This document shows positions 33,275-42,963 of a stretch of 64,000 nt of DNA, piece by piece. Below the pieces are notes generated by a model. That model searched no databases. It had not been told where the DNA came from and was given only the letters and a program-made list of their open reading frames with translations. Within the stretch, counting starts at the first letter, position 1. Each line of letters begins with the position of its first letter. A program made the translations under genes and the position numbers. Origin of the DNA: Prochlorococcus sp. AG-402-A04 (GTDB taxonomy: Bacteria; Cyanobacteriota; Cyanobacteriia; PCC-6307; Cyanobiaceae); NCBI GenBank assembly GCA_003278045.1, contig QCHG01000004.1:35413-99412 (forward strand). Direction: 5' to 3'.

Positions 33275-34405
33275 TTGATTTCTCAAATTAATAATGAAGA
33301 AAGAGATTATAAGCTTGAAGCTTATGATTATTTACTTGATCCTTCATTAATTGCTAGTAAACCTTCTGCAATTAGGCATGAATCAAGATTGATGATAGTT
33401 AGAAATAGTTTTTTAGAAGAAGACTGTTTGACTAATAAATTTACCAAGAATCTTTTAGATGAATTTAGAGAAGGGGATCTTGTAATTGTAAATAATACTA
33501 AAGTTATGAAAGCTAGGTTAAAGGTTGAATTAGAAAATAAGACATTAGTAGAATTATTAGTTTTAGAAAGATCCCATGAATGTGTTTGGTTATGTTTGGC
33601 AAAGCCAGCAAAAAAGTTAAAAATAAATAGAAAATTAAAATTAAAATCTCCATTAGCACAAGATATTAATTTGATTGTTGATGGAGTTGATGAAGAAACT
33701 GGAGGGAGATTTATTAAATTTCCGGAAAATATAACTTGTCTCAATTCAATGAATGAACTTCTTGATAAATACGGGGAAATCCCTCTTCCTCCTTATATAA
33801 AAAATTCCGAAGAAGAATCTTTTCATGAGAAAAGTTATCAAACTGAGTATGCAACAAATCCGGGGGCAGTTGCTGCACCAACAGCTGGTTTACACTTAAG
33901 CAAAAGTCTTATTTCCAATCTAAAAAAAAAAGGCGTAATAATCTTACCGATAACTTTGCACGTGGGTTATGGAACATTCAAACCAATTGATCAAGAAGAT
34001 TTAAGTAACTTAAAACTTCACAAAGAATGGGTAAGTGTTAATAAGGAAGTAGTGGAGGAAATAAAAAGAATAAAGAAAACAGATAGAAAAATAATTGCTA
34101 TTGGTACAACTAGCGTAAGAGCTCTTGAAAGTTGTTATTCTCACGAAATTAATGACTTTATTCCCATAGCTAAATACGTAGATTTAGTAATTAAGCCAGG
34201 TTATAAATTTAAGGTAGTTGATGGATTATTAACTAATTTTCATCTCCCTAAAAGTTCATTATTACTTTTAGTAAGTGCAATGATTGGTAGAGAAAGATTA
34301 TTAGATCTATATAAAAAAGCCATAAAAGAAAAATTTAGATTCTTCTCTTATGGCGATGCGATGTATATTTCACCAGATTCATTACTGGAGAAAAAATTGA
34401 TTTAG
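33275..34405 (+). CDS. queA: S-adenosylmethionine:tRNA ribosyltransferase-isomerase
   Basis: QueA makes epoxyqueuosine in tRNA from 7-aminomethyl-7-deazaguanine and SAM. The 376-aa product has [64 protein letters not shown] and a C-terminal [19 protein letters not shown], all family signatures. The start is TTG 33275. Its stop overlaps the convergent cysK by four bases. Together with MiaE in this window it shows that Prochlorococcus keeps anticodon-loop modification despite genome reduction. Confidence 0.96.
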   Translation: MISQINNEERDYKLEAYDYLLDPSLIASKPSAIRHESRLMIVRNSFLEEDCLTNKFTKNLLDEFREGDLVIVNNTKVMKARLKVELENKTLVELLVLERSHECVWLCLAKPAKKLKINRKLKLKSPLAQDINLIVDGVDEETGGRFIKFPENITCLNSMNELLDKYGEIPLPPYIKNSEEESFHEKSYQTEYATNPGAVAAPTAGLHLSKSLISNLKKKGVIILPITLHVGYGTFKPIDQEDLSNLKLHKEWVSVNKEVVEEIKRIKKTDRKIIAIGTTSVRALESCYSHEINDFIPIAKYVDLVIKPGYKFKVVDGLLTNFHLPKSSLLLLVSAMIGRERLLDLYKKAIKEKFRFFSYGDAMYISPDSLLEKKLI

Positions 34406-35388
34406 GCTTTGACTGGTTCTTGAATTATTCCGCTTGGAACTTCAGTAAACATAATTGATGATAAATACCTCTCTGCTAAATCAGGTAGAACAACTACAAT
34501 TGTCTTTCCAGCATATTCATCTTGTTCAGCTAATCTAACCGCAGCTGCAGCAGCGGCTCCACAAGATATTCCTACTAATAGACCTTCCTCTTTGGCTAAT
34601 CTAAGAGCCATCTCTATTGATTCGTCATTTGTTACTTGTTCAACCTTGTCAACAATTGATAAGTCAAGGTTCTTAGGAATAAATCCTGCTCCAATTCCTT
34701 GGATTTTATGTGGTCCGGATTTAACCTCTTCTCCATTCATTGTCTGTGTAATAACAGGACTATGTGATGGTTCAACAGCTACAGAAGTGATATTCTTGCC
34801 CTTCTCTTGCTTAATGTATCTTGAAACTCCTGTAATTGTGCCGCCAGTTCCAACCCCTGCAACTAGGACATCAATTTCGCCATCACAATCATCCCAGATT
34901 TCTGGTCCAGTAGTTTTGAAATGAATTTCAGGGTTCGCTGGGTTATCAAATTGACCTGGCATGAAATATTGAGAAGGATTACTTTCTGCAATTTCTTTAG
35001 CCTTAGCTATTGCTCCAGGCATACCTTTAGATGCCTCTGTTAAAACAATTTCAGCACCCAACACTGCCATAACCCTTCTTCGTTCAATTGACATGGATTC
35101 TGGCATTGTAAGGATCAGTTTATAACCTCTTGCTGAAGCAGTAAAAGCTAAAGCAATTCCTGTATTTCCAGAAGTTGGCTCAACAATAGTTTTGTCTTTT
35201 GTAAGTTTCCCACTTTTCTCTGCATCCCAAATCATGTTTGCGCCAATCCTACATTTGACACTATAAGCGGGGTTTCTACCTTCAATTTTTGCAAGTACTG
35301 TAGCTTTCGCGTTTTTAGTAACTGATTTTAATTTTACTAATGGAGTGTTTCCAATAGCAAAACTGTTGTCCTCATAAATTTTTGCCAT
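34402..35388 (-). CDS. cysK: Cysteine synthase A (O-acetylserine sulfhydrylase)
   Basis: This PLP enzyme makes cysteine from O-acetylserine and sulfide. The 328-aa protein has GNTPLVKL, the PLP lysine in [16 protein letters not shown] (S-x-K-x-R), the asparagine-loop [26 protein letters not shown] and a [14 protein letters not shown] phosphate-binding loop. The length is normal. It is the downstream gene of a minus-strand sulfur-amino-acid cluster with two Cys/Met-metabolism PLP enzymes, consistent with flow from sulfide to cysteine to cystathionine. Confidence 0.96.
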   Translation of the reverse strand: MAKIYEDNSFAIGNTPLVKLKSVTKNAKATVLAKIEGRNPAYSVKCRIGANMIWDAEKSGKLTKDKTIVEPTSGNTGIALAFTASARGYKLILTMPESMSIERRRVMAVLGAEIVLTEASKGMPGAIAKAKEIAESNPSQYFMPGQFDNPANPEIHFKTTGPEIWDDCDGEIDVLVAGVGTGGTITGVSRYIKQEKGKNITSVAVEPSHSPVITQTMNGEEVKSGPHKIQGIGAGFIPKNLDLSIVDKVEQVTNDESIEMALRLAKEEGLLVGISCGAAAAAAVRLAEQDEYAGKTIVVVLPDLAERYLSSIMFTEVPSGIIQEPVKA

Positions 35389-35472
35389 TTATATATTGAG
35401 AAAATATATATTAATACTAACTATTATTCAGAAAAAGAGTATATAAGTTTCTATACGGTAAATACTAGGAAT

Positions 35473-36942
35473 TTAGAAATTATTTAGTGCTTCAGAAAAG
35501 CTTTTCCATAATTGATCTTGGTCTTCTAATCCAACTGATACTCTAATAAGGTGCGAGGGTATACCAAAACTTTCAGCCCAATCCAACTCGTCATAATGAG
35601 CTAGTAAAACATAAGGACAAACTAGAGTAAATTTTGTACCTAAACTAGGTCCTTTAGATACTTGTAGAGAATCATAAAATTTCTTGGCTTTTTTCAATCC
35701 TCCATTTAATTCAAATGATAATAAGCAGCCGTATCCTCCATCAGAAGTAAGTAAAGAATTAAAATTTGGACAATTTTCAGGATGGAAAATATTCTTAATC
35801 TCACTATGAGTCTCTAATCTTTTTTTTAATTCTAAACATGCTTTATTTTGTTCAAAAACTCTTTGATTTACATCTCTACTAACTTTCTCTAGATAAACTA
35901 TATCTCCATCGGAAAGTATTGGAATATTAATCTCGTTTAATGCATTTCTAAACTGATCAATCCATTTGCTTTTTGGATTTAGTATTAATGATCCGGCAAG
36001 AATATCACCACTACCTGAAAAAATTTTTGTAAGTGAAGTAAAAACTATATCTGCATGTTCTATGGAATTTATATTTAAATTCGAACCAATTGTATCGTCA
36101 ACAATTAACGGAATATTTAGCTTTTTTGCAATTTTTGAAATTTTTTTAATGTTTACACATTTGAGCATTGGATTACTTGGAAGTTCAATAATTAATGCTG
36201 ATGGATTTATTCTTTTGATTTCTAATTCAATATCCTCGCAATTTTCTTCAGTAATTAACTTTGCACCGTGAAAGATTTTCATTGGCAATTTAAGTACATC
36301 TACATATGGAAAACCAACTTGGAGTGTTGGTTTAGCTGGAAATAATTTATATATGATTTCTAATGATGTATGCAATGCAGACATTCCAGATGAAGTTAAG
36401 TGAATATCATTAGAGTCAATTTTTGTAGATTTAGAAATTCTATTTTTTATTCTTTGAGAACATTCATTTACGTAAGATTTTGGAGGGCAATCTTCAAGAC
36501 CTAGTTCTATAGCGGCAGCTCTTGAAGATAGACCAAGACCAGTATGTTGCCAAAAATATTTTGCATAAATACTTCCTTCTTTTTCAGTTATTAAGAAAGC
36601 TAAATTATTTCTTTTTTCTATTAACGAGAATTGTTCAGAGGTATTTCTATCAATGTATTTTTTAGCTTTAAAAGCTATTCTTTCATTCGGATATGGCCAG
36701 ATACTTTTATTGTTGTAGTAATTTTGTTTTTTTACTTTTTCGCATAATCTTTTCACTATGGGGTTTAGCCCGAATCGTGGGTAAATGGACTTCAATAAAT
36801 TCATACATTCTTGATCTTTTTCCTCGTAATTTATTACATCATTCCAAGTTGGTAATGCTACAGAAACAGCATGAATACTATCAGGAATTGCATATCCCAA
36901 CTCTAAATTTTTCCATATAGGTTTTTTAAGTAAATCTCTCAA
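35473..36942 (-). CDS. Cys/Met-metabolism PLP enzyme with N-terminal extension (cystathionine gamma-synthase-like)
   Basis: The 489-aa protein has a C-terminal fold-type I PLP domain like cystathionine gamma-synthase (about 150-489). It shows HLTSSGMSALHTSLEIIY, VDDTIGSNLNI and the PLP lysine in FTSLTKIFSGSGDILAGSLI, ending SHLIRVSVGLEDQDQLW. The first 120-150 residues, with VALPTWNDVINYEEKDQ, are an extension absent from ordinary CGS. Such extended forms occur in cyanobacteria and fungi as CGS-like proteins. The next gene upstream, overlapping in function, is an ordinary 387-aa family member, so one may make cystathionine and the other act in another step. The exact reaction is not readable from sequence. 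Confidence 0.85.
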   Translation of the reverse strand: MRDLLKKPIWKNLELGYAIPDSIHAVSVALPTWNDVINYEEKDQECMNLLKSIYPRFGLNPIVKRLCEKVKKQNYYNNKSIWPYPNERIAFKAKKYIDRNTSEQFSLIEKRNNLAFLITEKEGSIYAKYFWQHTGLGLSSRAAAIELGLEDCPPKSYVNECSQRIKNRISKSTKIDSNDIHLTSSGMSALHTSLEIIYKLFPAKPTLQVGFPYVDVLKLPMKIFHGAKLITEENCEDIELEIKRINPSALIIELPSNPMLKCVNIKKISKIAKKLNIPLIVDDTIGSNLNINSIEHADIVFTSLTKIFSGSGDILAGSLILNPKSKWIDQFRNALNEINIPILSDGDIVYLEKVSRDVNQRVFEQNKACLELKKRLETHSEIKNIFHPENCPNFNSLLTSDGGYGCLLSFELNGGLKKAKKFYDSLQVSKGPSLGTKFTLVCPYVLLAHYDELDWAESFGIPSHLIRVSVGLEDQDQLWKSFSEALNNF

Positions 36943-36945
36943 TTT

Positions 36946-38109
36946 TCAGAATTTATTTAAAGCAAATAAAATGTCCGAGATTAAATCGTTTGTATCTTCA
37001 CATCCAATTGATAATCTGACAAGAGCATCATCTATCCCTAGTAAATTTTTTGTTTTGTCATCAACAGAAGCATGAGTCATCGTTGCAGGGTGACAAATTA
37101 AACTTTCAACTCCTCCAAGGCTTTCTGCTAGAGAGAAATATTTGAGAGATTTGCAAAATTTAAAAGTATCCTCTTTATTTAAATTTAATTTAAGGGTGAT
37201 CATTGAACCTCCAGATTTCATTTGCGATTTTGCTAAATTAAATTGCTGATGTTCTTGATTAAAAGGGTAAATTACTTTACTAATAATTTTATGATTACCT
37301 AATTCTTCAGAAATAAATTCTGCACTTTTAGTTTGTTGTTCGATTCTTAAAGGAAGAGTTTTTACTCCTCTCGTAATGAGCCAACTATCAAAAGGAGATG
37401 GTTGAAGCCCGAGAGCTTTTTGAGAGAAAAGCATCTTACTATTCCATTCCTCATTATTTGTAAGTACTGCTCCGCCAAGTGCATCACTATGTCCATTAAT
37501 GAATTTTGTGGTGCTTACAAGCGATAGTGTTGCACCAAGGTCCAATGGTTTTTGAATAAGTGCAGTAGAGAAGGTATTGTCTACAACCACTGGTATTTCG
37601 AGTTTATTCGCTTCATCACAAATCGCCTTAATATCGAGTACCTTCAAAAGTGGATTAGTTGGACTTTCTAGCCATATCAAGGTTGGTTCGAAGGTTGAAA
37701 TCTTTTTGACATTATTTTCGTTTGTAAAATCTGTGTATAAAACTTCTAGTCCAAATTTCTTGAAAACTTTTTCGAACATCCTCACTGTACAACCATAGAG
37801 ATTTGACTCGCAGAGTATCTTGTCACCTGATTTCAGTGTTGATGAAATTGCAGTTACCGCGCTAATTCCAGATCCAAAAACTGTACAGTATTTAGAATCT
37901 TCTATTGATTTAAGGATGTTTTCTAGAATTCTAAAGTTGGGATTGCCTGATCTGGTGTAGTCGAAATTATCTTTATTTCCATGTTTGAAAGTAGATGTAG
38001 AAAAAATAGGAGGCATAACGCATCCAGTTTCTTCAGCAAATGTTTCCCCATGGTGAATAGATAAGGTCTTAAAACCTGGTTTTTTTATATTATTTTCCTT
38101 ATTTCCCAT
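36946..38109 (-). CDS. metB: Cystathionine gamma-synthase / trans-sulfuration PLP enzyme
   Basis: The 387-aa enzyme is a standard-length Cys/Met-metabolism PLP protein. It has the N-terminal FKTLSIHHGE, MPPIFSTSTFKHGNKDNFDY (phosphate-binding Tyr-x-Arg follows: YTRSGNPN), LESPTNPLLKVLDI, VVDNTFSTALIQKPLDLGA, the PLP lysine in VSTTKFINGHSDALGGAV, and the C-terminal LVRLSIGCEDTNDLI. The motifs do not separate gamma-synthase, gamma-lyase or beta-lyase. Position upstream of the extended paralogue (3-base gap) and cysK suggests cystathionine metabolism for methionine. It follows rpsD in the same direction, with a terminator between. Confidence 0.85.
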   Translation of the reverse strand: MGNKENNIKKPGFKTLSIHHGETFAEETGCVMPPIFSTSTFKHGNKDNFDYTRSGNPNFRILENILKSIEDSKYCTVFGSGISAVTAISSTLKSGDKILCESNLYGCTVRMFEKVFKKFGLEVLYTDFTNENNVKKISTFEPTLIWLESPTNPLLKVLDIKAICDEANKLEIPVVVDNTFSTALIQKPLDLGATLSLVSTTKFINGHSDALGGAVLTNNEEWNSKMLFSQKALGLQPSPFDSWLITRGVKTLPLRIEQQTKSAEFISEELGNHKIISKVIYPFNQEHQQFNLAKSQMKSGGSMITLKLNLNKEDTFKFCKSLKYFSLAESLGGVESLICHPATMTHASVDDKTKNLLGIDDALVRLSIGCEDTNDLISDILFALNKF

Positions 38110-38133
38110 TATTTTTTAAAAATAAGAATTAAA

Positions 38134-38165
38134 TTAAATCTCTCATTTTTAAAAGAGAGATTTAA
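38134..38165 (-). terminator. Terminator after rpsD
   Basis: An 11-bp perfect stem (TTAAATCTCTC/GAGAGATTTAA) with a 10-base loop lies 20 bases beyond the rpsD stop on the minus strand and ahead of the metB start. The stem's A/T ends provide a weak U tract (TTTAATTTAATT). It probably insulates rpsD from the sulfur-amino-acid genes. Confidence 0.6.
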
Positions 38166-38185
38166 TAATCCAAAGAAAAGTAGTA

Positions 38186-38794
38186 TTAAACTTTTCTTGA
38201 ATAATATTCAACAACTAGTAGTTCGTTTATTTCAAGAGCCACCCACTCTCTATCGCATTTCCCATTTATTTTTCCCGTTAATTTTGGCTTGTCTAAATCA
38301 AGATGAGGTGGGACATTTGCTAAGCCAGGGAATTCTATATTACCTTCTACAAGTTTTTTGCTTGCTTTGTTTTCTTTAATTCCGATTACATCGCCTGATT
38401 TGCATTGATAACCAGCAATATCAAGAACCTTTCCATTAACGGTTACATGGCCATGATTTACTAATTGTCTTGAGCCTGGAATGGTGCCTCCAAAACCTAA
38501 TCTAAAACAAACATTATCAAGTCTGTTTTCTAAAAGTCTTAGTAGGTTAGTACCTGTAGATCCTTCTTGAGCTCTAGCTTTTTTCACATAACGTACTAGT
38601 TGTTTTTCAGAAACTCCATAATTAAACCTAAGTTTCTGCTTTTCTTCTAGACGAATTGCATATTCTGATCGCTTGCGACGGGCTTGGCCGTGCTGACCTG
38701 GAGGATTAGACTTCTTTGAAGCTTTCCTGGTGAGACCTGGTAGTTCTCCCAAGCGACGCGTAACCCTTAATCTGGGGCCGCGGTATCTTGACAT
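38186..38794 (-). CDS. rpsD: Ribosomal protein S4
   Basis: S4 is a primary 16S rRNA-binding protein and nucleates 30S assembly. The 202-aa product begins [20 protein letters not shown], has the RNA-binding S4 domain ([39 protein letters not shown]) and ends [11 protein letters not shown], exactly as in cyanobacteria. The length is normal. No other ribosomal genes are adjacent, as is usual for cyanobacterial rpsD. It is divergent from yidD, with an AT-rich 95-base promoter spacer. Confidence 0.98.
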   Translation of the reverse strand: MSRYRGPRLRVTRRLGELPGLTRKASKKSNPPGQHGQARRKRSEYAIRLEEKQKLRFNYGVSEKQLVRYVKKARAQEGSTGTNLLRLLENRLDNVCFRLGFGGTIPGSRQLVNHGHVTVNGKVLDIAGYQCKSGDVIGIKENKASKKLVEGNIEFPGLANVPPHLDLDKPKLTGKINGKCDREWVALEINELLVVEYYSRKV

Positions 38795-38889
38795 AATTTT
38801 AAATTAAATAGAAAATTGCAATAAATTGGATAATTGATTAAATTCAATTAAACTAATTACTACAGGAAATATTATTTTACATCATTAAA

Positions 38890-39126
38890 GTGTTCAAAAC
38901 TATTAATAAATCAATTACTTCTATACTTCTTTTTATGATTTCGTTTTATCAAAAGTGGTTTTCTCCTTTTTTTGGACCAAGATGCAGATTTATTCCAAGT
39001 TGCAGCTCTTATGGATATGAGGCAATTACTAGACATGGTCCTTGGAAGGGAGGGTGGTTAACTTTAAAAAGATTAAGCAGATGTCATCCTTTAACTCCCT
39101 GTGGATGTGACCCTGTGCCTGACTAA
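38890..39126 (+). CDS. yidD: Membrane protein insertion efficiency factor YidD
   Basis: YidD is a small membrane-associated protein that assists YidC/Sec insertion. The 78-aa product has an N-terminal hydrophobic helix ([20 protein letters not shown]) and the family core [14 protein letters not shown] then [14 protein letters not shown], ending CGCDPVPD. Conserved cysteines are present at the expected spacing. The start is GTG 38890. The glutaredoxin-like gene starts four bases after its stop and is probably cotranscribed. Confidence 0.95.
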   Translation: MFKTINKSITSILLFMISFYQKWFSPFFGPRCRFIPSCSSYGYEAITRHGPWKGGWLTLKRLSRCHPLTPCGCDPVPD

Positions 39127-39130
39127 ATGA

Positions 39131-39433
39131 ATGAAAATATTTATTTTTGTTAGGCAGGGATGTTGCCTTTGTGATTCATTAAAAAACAAACTGGCAAAAA
39201 TAAATCTTAATGAGTTATTCCCTAATCTAGAGGAGCTTAAAGAAATTGATATTGATAGGGTCGATTTATATAAAGATAAATATAAAAAATATGATTATGA
39301 AGTACCTGTTATTGCTGTTGAAAGAATTAGGTCCGAGGAGATCATAGAATTGCCTCGCATTTCTCCAAGATTAAAAGATGATCAATTAAAGAATTGGTTT
39401 CAAAAAAATATTAGTACCATTCTGGAGAAATAA
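39131..39433 (+). CDS. Glutaredoxin-like protein (DUF836 type)
   Basis: The 100-aa thioredoxin-fold protein opens with KIFIFVRQGCCLCDSLKNKL. Its C-x-x-C redox motif is CLCD (residues 12-15 region) and the cis-proline is in YEVPVIAVE (VP), as in glutaredoxins. The end (RISPRLKDDQLKNWF) is polar. It is most like DUF836/glutaredoxin-2-type small oxidoreductases; the partner is unknown. Its position between yidD and murE is conserved in spirit in picocyanobacteria but not functionally informative. Confidence 0.82.
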   Translation: MKIFIFVRQGCCLCDSLKNKLAKINLNELFPNLEELKEIDIDRVDLYKDKYKKYDYEVPVIAVERIRSEEIIELPRISPRLKDDQLKNWFQKNISTILEK

Positions 39434-39441
39434 TTTTTTAT

Positions 39442-40977
39442 ATGAGATCTATAAAATTACATAAACTTTTAGATTTGGTAGGAATTATTCCTTCATCAAA
39501 TCTTATCGATCAAGATATCAATAATATTTCTTTTAACTCTAAAGAAGTACAAAAAGGAACTTTATTTTTAGGAATGCCTGGTTTAAATGTTGATGGAGGA
39601 AAATTTTGTATTGAGGCAATTGAAAATGGCGCAGAGGCTGCCATTATTGGCCCCGCTGCAAAACAGAAAATTGGATCTATTGATCGAAAAAGGATTTTGG
39701 TTTTAGAGGATAATTTAGATTATATTTTTGGTCAAATAGTCGCTGAGTTTTGGAATAGGCCTTCAAGAAAACTTAAACTTATTGGTGTTACTGGTACAAA
39801 TGGAAAAACGACGATTACTTTCTTATTGGAATACCTTTTAAAAAAATTAGGGAAAAAGACTGCATTATTTGGGACCTTGTTTAATAGATGGCCTGGCTTC
39901 TCAGAAGTTGCTTCTCATACAACTGATTTCGCCGATAAACTTCAAAAGAAATTAAATGCTGCTGTTGAGGCAGAATCTGAATTCGCGATATTAGAAGTAA
40001 GTTCTCATTCTATTGCTCAAAAGAGGATATCAGGATGCGAATTTGAGGCGGCTATTTTTACTAATTTAACTCAAGATCATCTTGATTATCACTCAGATAT
40101 GGAATCTTATTTTCAAACAAAAAGAAAATTGTTTTTACCACCTTATTTAATAGAAAAGGATGGAATTTCTGTATTAAATCACGATGACCCTTGGATATCT
40201 AAATTATCATCTGATCTTGAAAAAAGATCTTCATTAGTGTCTACAAAGATTACTGAAAGTGAATTTAAAAATCATGATTTTTTTTTCGTAACAGATAAAA
40301 AATTTACTGAAAATGGCTCAACCTGCATTTTTCATACACCCAAGGAAAAAATTCAACTTTTTGTTCCACTCGTCGGAGAATTTAATTTAATGAATGCGAT
40401 TCAAGCAATAACAATTTTGTATAAACTTAATTTTTCTTTAAAAGATCTATCAAAGTTAATACGATCTTTCCCTGGCGCTCCTGGGCGAATGGAGAAAATA
40501 GAAATTGATAATGATGACGTTTCAAGATCACTCCCAACAGTAATTGTTGATTATGCCCACACTCCTGATGGATTAAAAAAAGTTTTGCAATCAATTAAAA
40601 AACTTTGTAAGGGAAAACTCATTACTGTTTTTGGCTGTGGAGGAGATCGAGATCTTGGTAAAAGGCCTTTAATGGGATCAATAGCTGAAGAGTTTTCTGA
40701 TCAACTTTTTATAACTTCAGATAATCCAAGATCAGAAGAACCCCAAAAGATAGTAAATGATATTTTGATGGGTATAAAAAAAAGAGAAAAAATAACAATT
40801 GAGATTGATAGATTTAAAGCAATAAATGAATCTATTAAATTTGCCAATAAAGAAGATATTGTTTTAATTGCAGGAAAAGGACATGAAGACTACCAAATTC
40901 TCAATGATAAAGTTATTAATTTTGATGATAGAAAAATAGCTTATAAATTATTAAAAGAAAAAAGAAAATCTCAATAA
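39442..40977 (+). CDS. murE: UDP-MurNAc-tripeptide synthetase
   Basis: MurE adds meso-diaminopimelate to UDP-MurNAc-L-Ala-D-Glu in peptidoglycan synthesis. The 511-aa ligase has the Mur ATP-binding motif GVTGTNGKTT (115-124), the HTTDF and EVSSHSIAQKR lines, NLTQDHLDYH, PGAPGRMEKI, VDYAHTPDGL and GCGGDRDLGKRPLMG. The DNPRSEEP motif is the meso-DAP-specific form. The length is typical. It lies eight bases after the glutaredoxin-like gene. It is cytoplasmic; the product feeds the penicillin-binding protein encoded later in the window. Confidence 0.97.
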   Translation: MRSIKLHKLLDLVGIIPSSNLIDQDINNISFNSKEVQKGTLFLGMPGLNVDGGKFCIEAIENGAEAAIIGPAAKQKIGSIDRKRILVLEDNLDYIFGQIVAEFWNRPSRKLKLIGVTGTNGKTTITFLLEYLLKKLGKKTALFGTLFNRWPGFSEVASHTTDFADKLQKKLNAAVEAESEFAILEVSSHSIAQKRISGCEFEAAIFTNLTQDHLDYHSDMESYFQTKRKLFLPPYLIEKDGISVLNHDDPWISKLSSDLEKRSSLVSTKITESEFKNHDFFFVTDKKFTENGSTCIFHTPKEKIQLFVPLVGEFNLMNAIQAITILYKLNFSLKDLSKLIRSFPGAPGRMEKIEIDNDDVSRSLPTVIVDYAHTPDGLKKVLQSIKKLCKGKLITVFGCGGDRDLGKRPLMGSIAEEFSDQLFITSDNPRSEEPQKIVNDILMGIKKREKITIEIDRFKAINESIKFANKEDIVLIAGKGHEDYQILNDKVINFDDRKIAYKLLKEKRKSQ

Positions 40978-41058
40978 AATTTCCTAATCAAATAAGAAAG
41001 ATCTTTACGCAAATCATAGGAAAAGTTTCTTAGAATTGATTGAGTTATTTTTAATAAA

Positions 41059-41763
41059 ATGAAAGGCTTAGCCTTAGTTGTAGGCGCAGGTGGAATTGGA
41101 ACCCAAATAGCTAAAGATCTGAGTGAAAGTGAAAAAGATTTAGAAGTTGTTTTGTGCGGAAGAAAAAGTGAATTTAATTCTTTTTGGGAATTAGATATAG
41201 AGGATTCTCAATCCCTTTTGCAGTTGAAAAATAAAATATCAAATCAGCCTTCAAAATTAAGGCTAGTTGTTAATGCTACAGGTAGACTTCATAGTGATTC
41301 TCTTCAACCAGAGAAAAGATTACAACATCTTGATAAAAAAAATATGATGGAAAGTTTTTCAATAAACGCCTTTTCTCCTATTTTATTAGCTAAAGCGATT
41401 GAAGAATTTATACCAAAAGATTTGGATTTTAATTTTGCAAGTATAAGTGCAAGAGTTGGTAGCATTGGAGATAATCAAACTGGAGGTTGGTATTCATATA
41501 GAGCTGCAAAATCTGCGCAAAATCAGTTTTTTAAATCTCTAAGTATTGAATGGGCTAGACGTTTCCCAAAGGCTACTATCACATTGCTTCATCCAGGAAC
41601 AGTGGATACTGATTTATCTAGACCTTTTCATAAATTTGTGCCAGAACATAAATTATTTAGTAAAGAAAAATCCTCCCAATTTTTGATCAATATTATTAAA
41701 AATCAATCCCCGGAATGTACTGGAAAATTTATTGCTTGGGATAGCTCAGAAATACCCTGGTAA
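41059..41763 (+). CDS. Short-chain dehydrogenase/reductase (C-factor-like)
   Basis: The 234-aa Rossmann enzyme has an N-terminal nucleotide motif LVVGAGGIGTQIAKDL (a GxGxxG variant), the NATGRLH line that stands for NNAG, and the catalytic Tyr-x3-Lys in WYSYRAAKSAQNQF with upstream SISARVGSIGDN. The C-terminal HPGTVDTDLSRPFHKFVP resembles C-signal/C-factor SDRs. The substrate is unknown. Its 3' end overlaps the convergent aminotransferase gene by 18 bases. Confidence 0.85.
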   Translation: MKGLALVVGAGGIGTQIAKDLSESEKDLEVVLCGRKSEFNSFWELDIEDSQSLLQLKNKISNQPSKLRLVVNATGRLHSDSLQPEKRLQHLDKKNMMESFSINAFSPILLAKAIEEFIPKDLDFNFASISARVGSIGDNQTGGWYSYRAAKSAQNQFFKSLSIEWARRFPKATITLLHPGTVDTDLSRPFHKFVPEHKLFSKEKSSQFLINIIKNQSPECTGKFIAWDSSEIPW

Positions 41764-42927
41764 TTTTTTAATTTCTTCAGAAAGTAAATTAATCTCAGCT
41801 TCTGTAGTCATTTGATGTACGCATGCTCTAAACCATTTTGGATCTTCTAAAACTCTAATCCAAATTTTCTTTTCTCCAAGTTTATTTACAAATTGATCCT
41901 TATCTTTAATATTTTCGATATTAAAACTAACTATCCCATTTAAGTACTTTTTTTCTAAAACTAATTCAACACCCTTTAATTGATTTAATTCATCCCAAAG
42001 TTTCTCACTTAATCTTTTGATATTTTCGCTTTTTTCTTTTTCATGGCAGTCTTTATCCAAAAGATCTATAGAATTACGAAGCCCTGCAAGTAAAGGAATG
42101 CAAGATGTAGCTACTTCAAACTTCCTTGCATCATCATGAAAAAGATTATCTGAAGGCTCATAAATGCCTTGTTCTTTTTTTAATGATTTCCAACCAATTA
42201 TTGTTGGATCTGTTTCATGAATAAATCTATCTGAGACATAAATGGCTCCAAGTCCTTCTGGTCCACATGCCCATTTATGAGAAGTTATTGAATATAAATC
42301 AGAATAAAAAACTTCTTTTTCAATATTTATGTGCCCAAAGGTTTGAGCACCATCAACAAGTAAATAAGAATCTGCTCGATTATTTTTTAATTCGATAGAA
42401 ATTTGTTTTAAAGGAATTTTATATCCAAAGTTCCATAAGATATGAGAAATAATTAGTATCTTAGTCTTACTATTTAGATTTTTCAAAATCTCTAAAATTA
42501 TATTTTCGTCGTTTAGATTTTTAAATTTTTGGATCGGCAAAATTTTGAATATTAATTTATTTCTTCTGCAAAACTCTCGACTTGCAGCCACTACTCCAGG
42601 ATGTTCACAGTCACTTATTAACAGCTCTTCTCCCTCTTCTACTTTTATTCCCCAAAAGGGCAAAATCATACCGGAAGAGATATTCTCGGTTAAAGCTACA
42701 TTCTTTGAATTTACACCTAATTTTTGTGCAATGAGCCTTTTTGTGGTCAATATTTCTTTGTAAATAAAAGGCCACATATTGTTAGTAAATGGTCCTAAAT
42801 CTTGGATAATTTCCCACGTTTTAACTATGGCTTCTAAAGAAGATTTTGGTAATGGTCCTTGACCTCCATAGTTGAAATAATACTTATTTTTTAATGCTGG
42901 TATTTGATCTCTTAGATTATTTCTCAT
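41746..42927 (-). CDS. Class V aminotransferase-fold PLP protein (cysteine desulfurase-like)
   Basis: The 393-aa protein is a fold-type I PLP enzyme of aminotransferase class V. It has YFNYGGQGPLPKSSLEAI at the N-terminus, NVALTENISSGMILP, ISHILWNFGYKIPL, LVDGAQTFGHINI, the PLP lysine in SITSHKWACGPEGLGAIYV, and a C-terminal VNKLGEKKIWIRVLEDP. It lacks the clear active-site cysteine loop of SufS/IscS, so desulfurase activity is not assured. Isopenicillin-epimerase-like or other eliminase roles are alternatives. Its neighbour upstream is an arsenite-methyltransferase-like gene. Confidence 0.8.
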   Translation of the reverse strand: MRNNLRDQIPALKNKYYFNYGGQGPLPKSSLEAIVKTWEIIQDLGPFTNNMWPFIYKEILTTKRLIAQKLGVNSKNVALTENISSGMILPFWGIKVEEGEELLISDCEHPGVVAASREFCRRNKLIFKILPIQKFKNLNDENIILEILKNLNSKTKILIISHILWNFGYKIPLKQISIELKNNRADSYLLVDGAQTFGHINIEKEVFYSDLYSITSHKWACGPEGLGAIYVSDRFIHETDPTIIGWKSLKKEQGIYEPSDNLFHDDARKFEVATSCIPLLAGLRNSIDLLDKDCHEKEKSENIKRLSEKLWDELNQLKGVELVLEKKYLNGIVSFNIENIKDKDQFVNKLGEKKIWIRVLEDPKWFRACVHQMTTEAEINLLSEEIKKLPGYF

Positions 42928-42963
42928 GAAAATTTAAGTTATATTTTTAAACTCTTGAATTTT

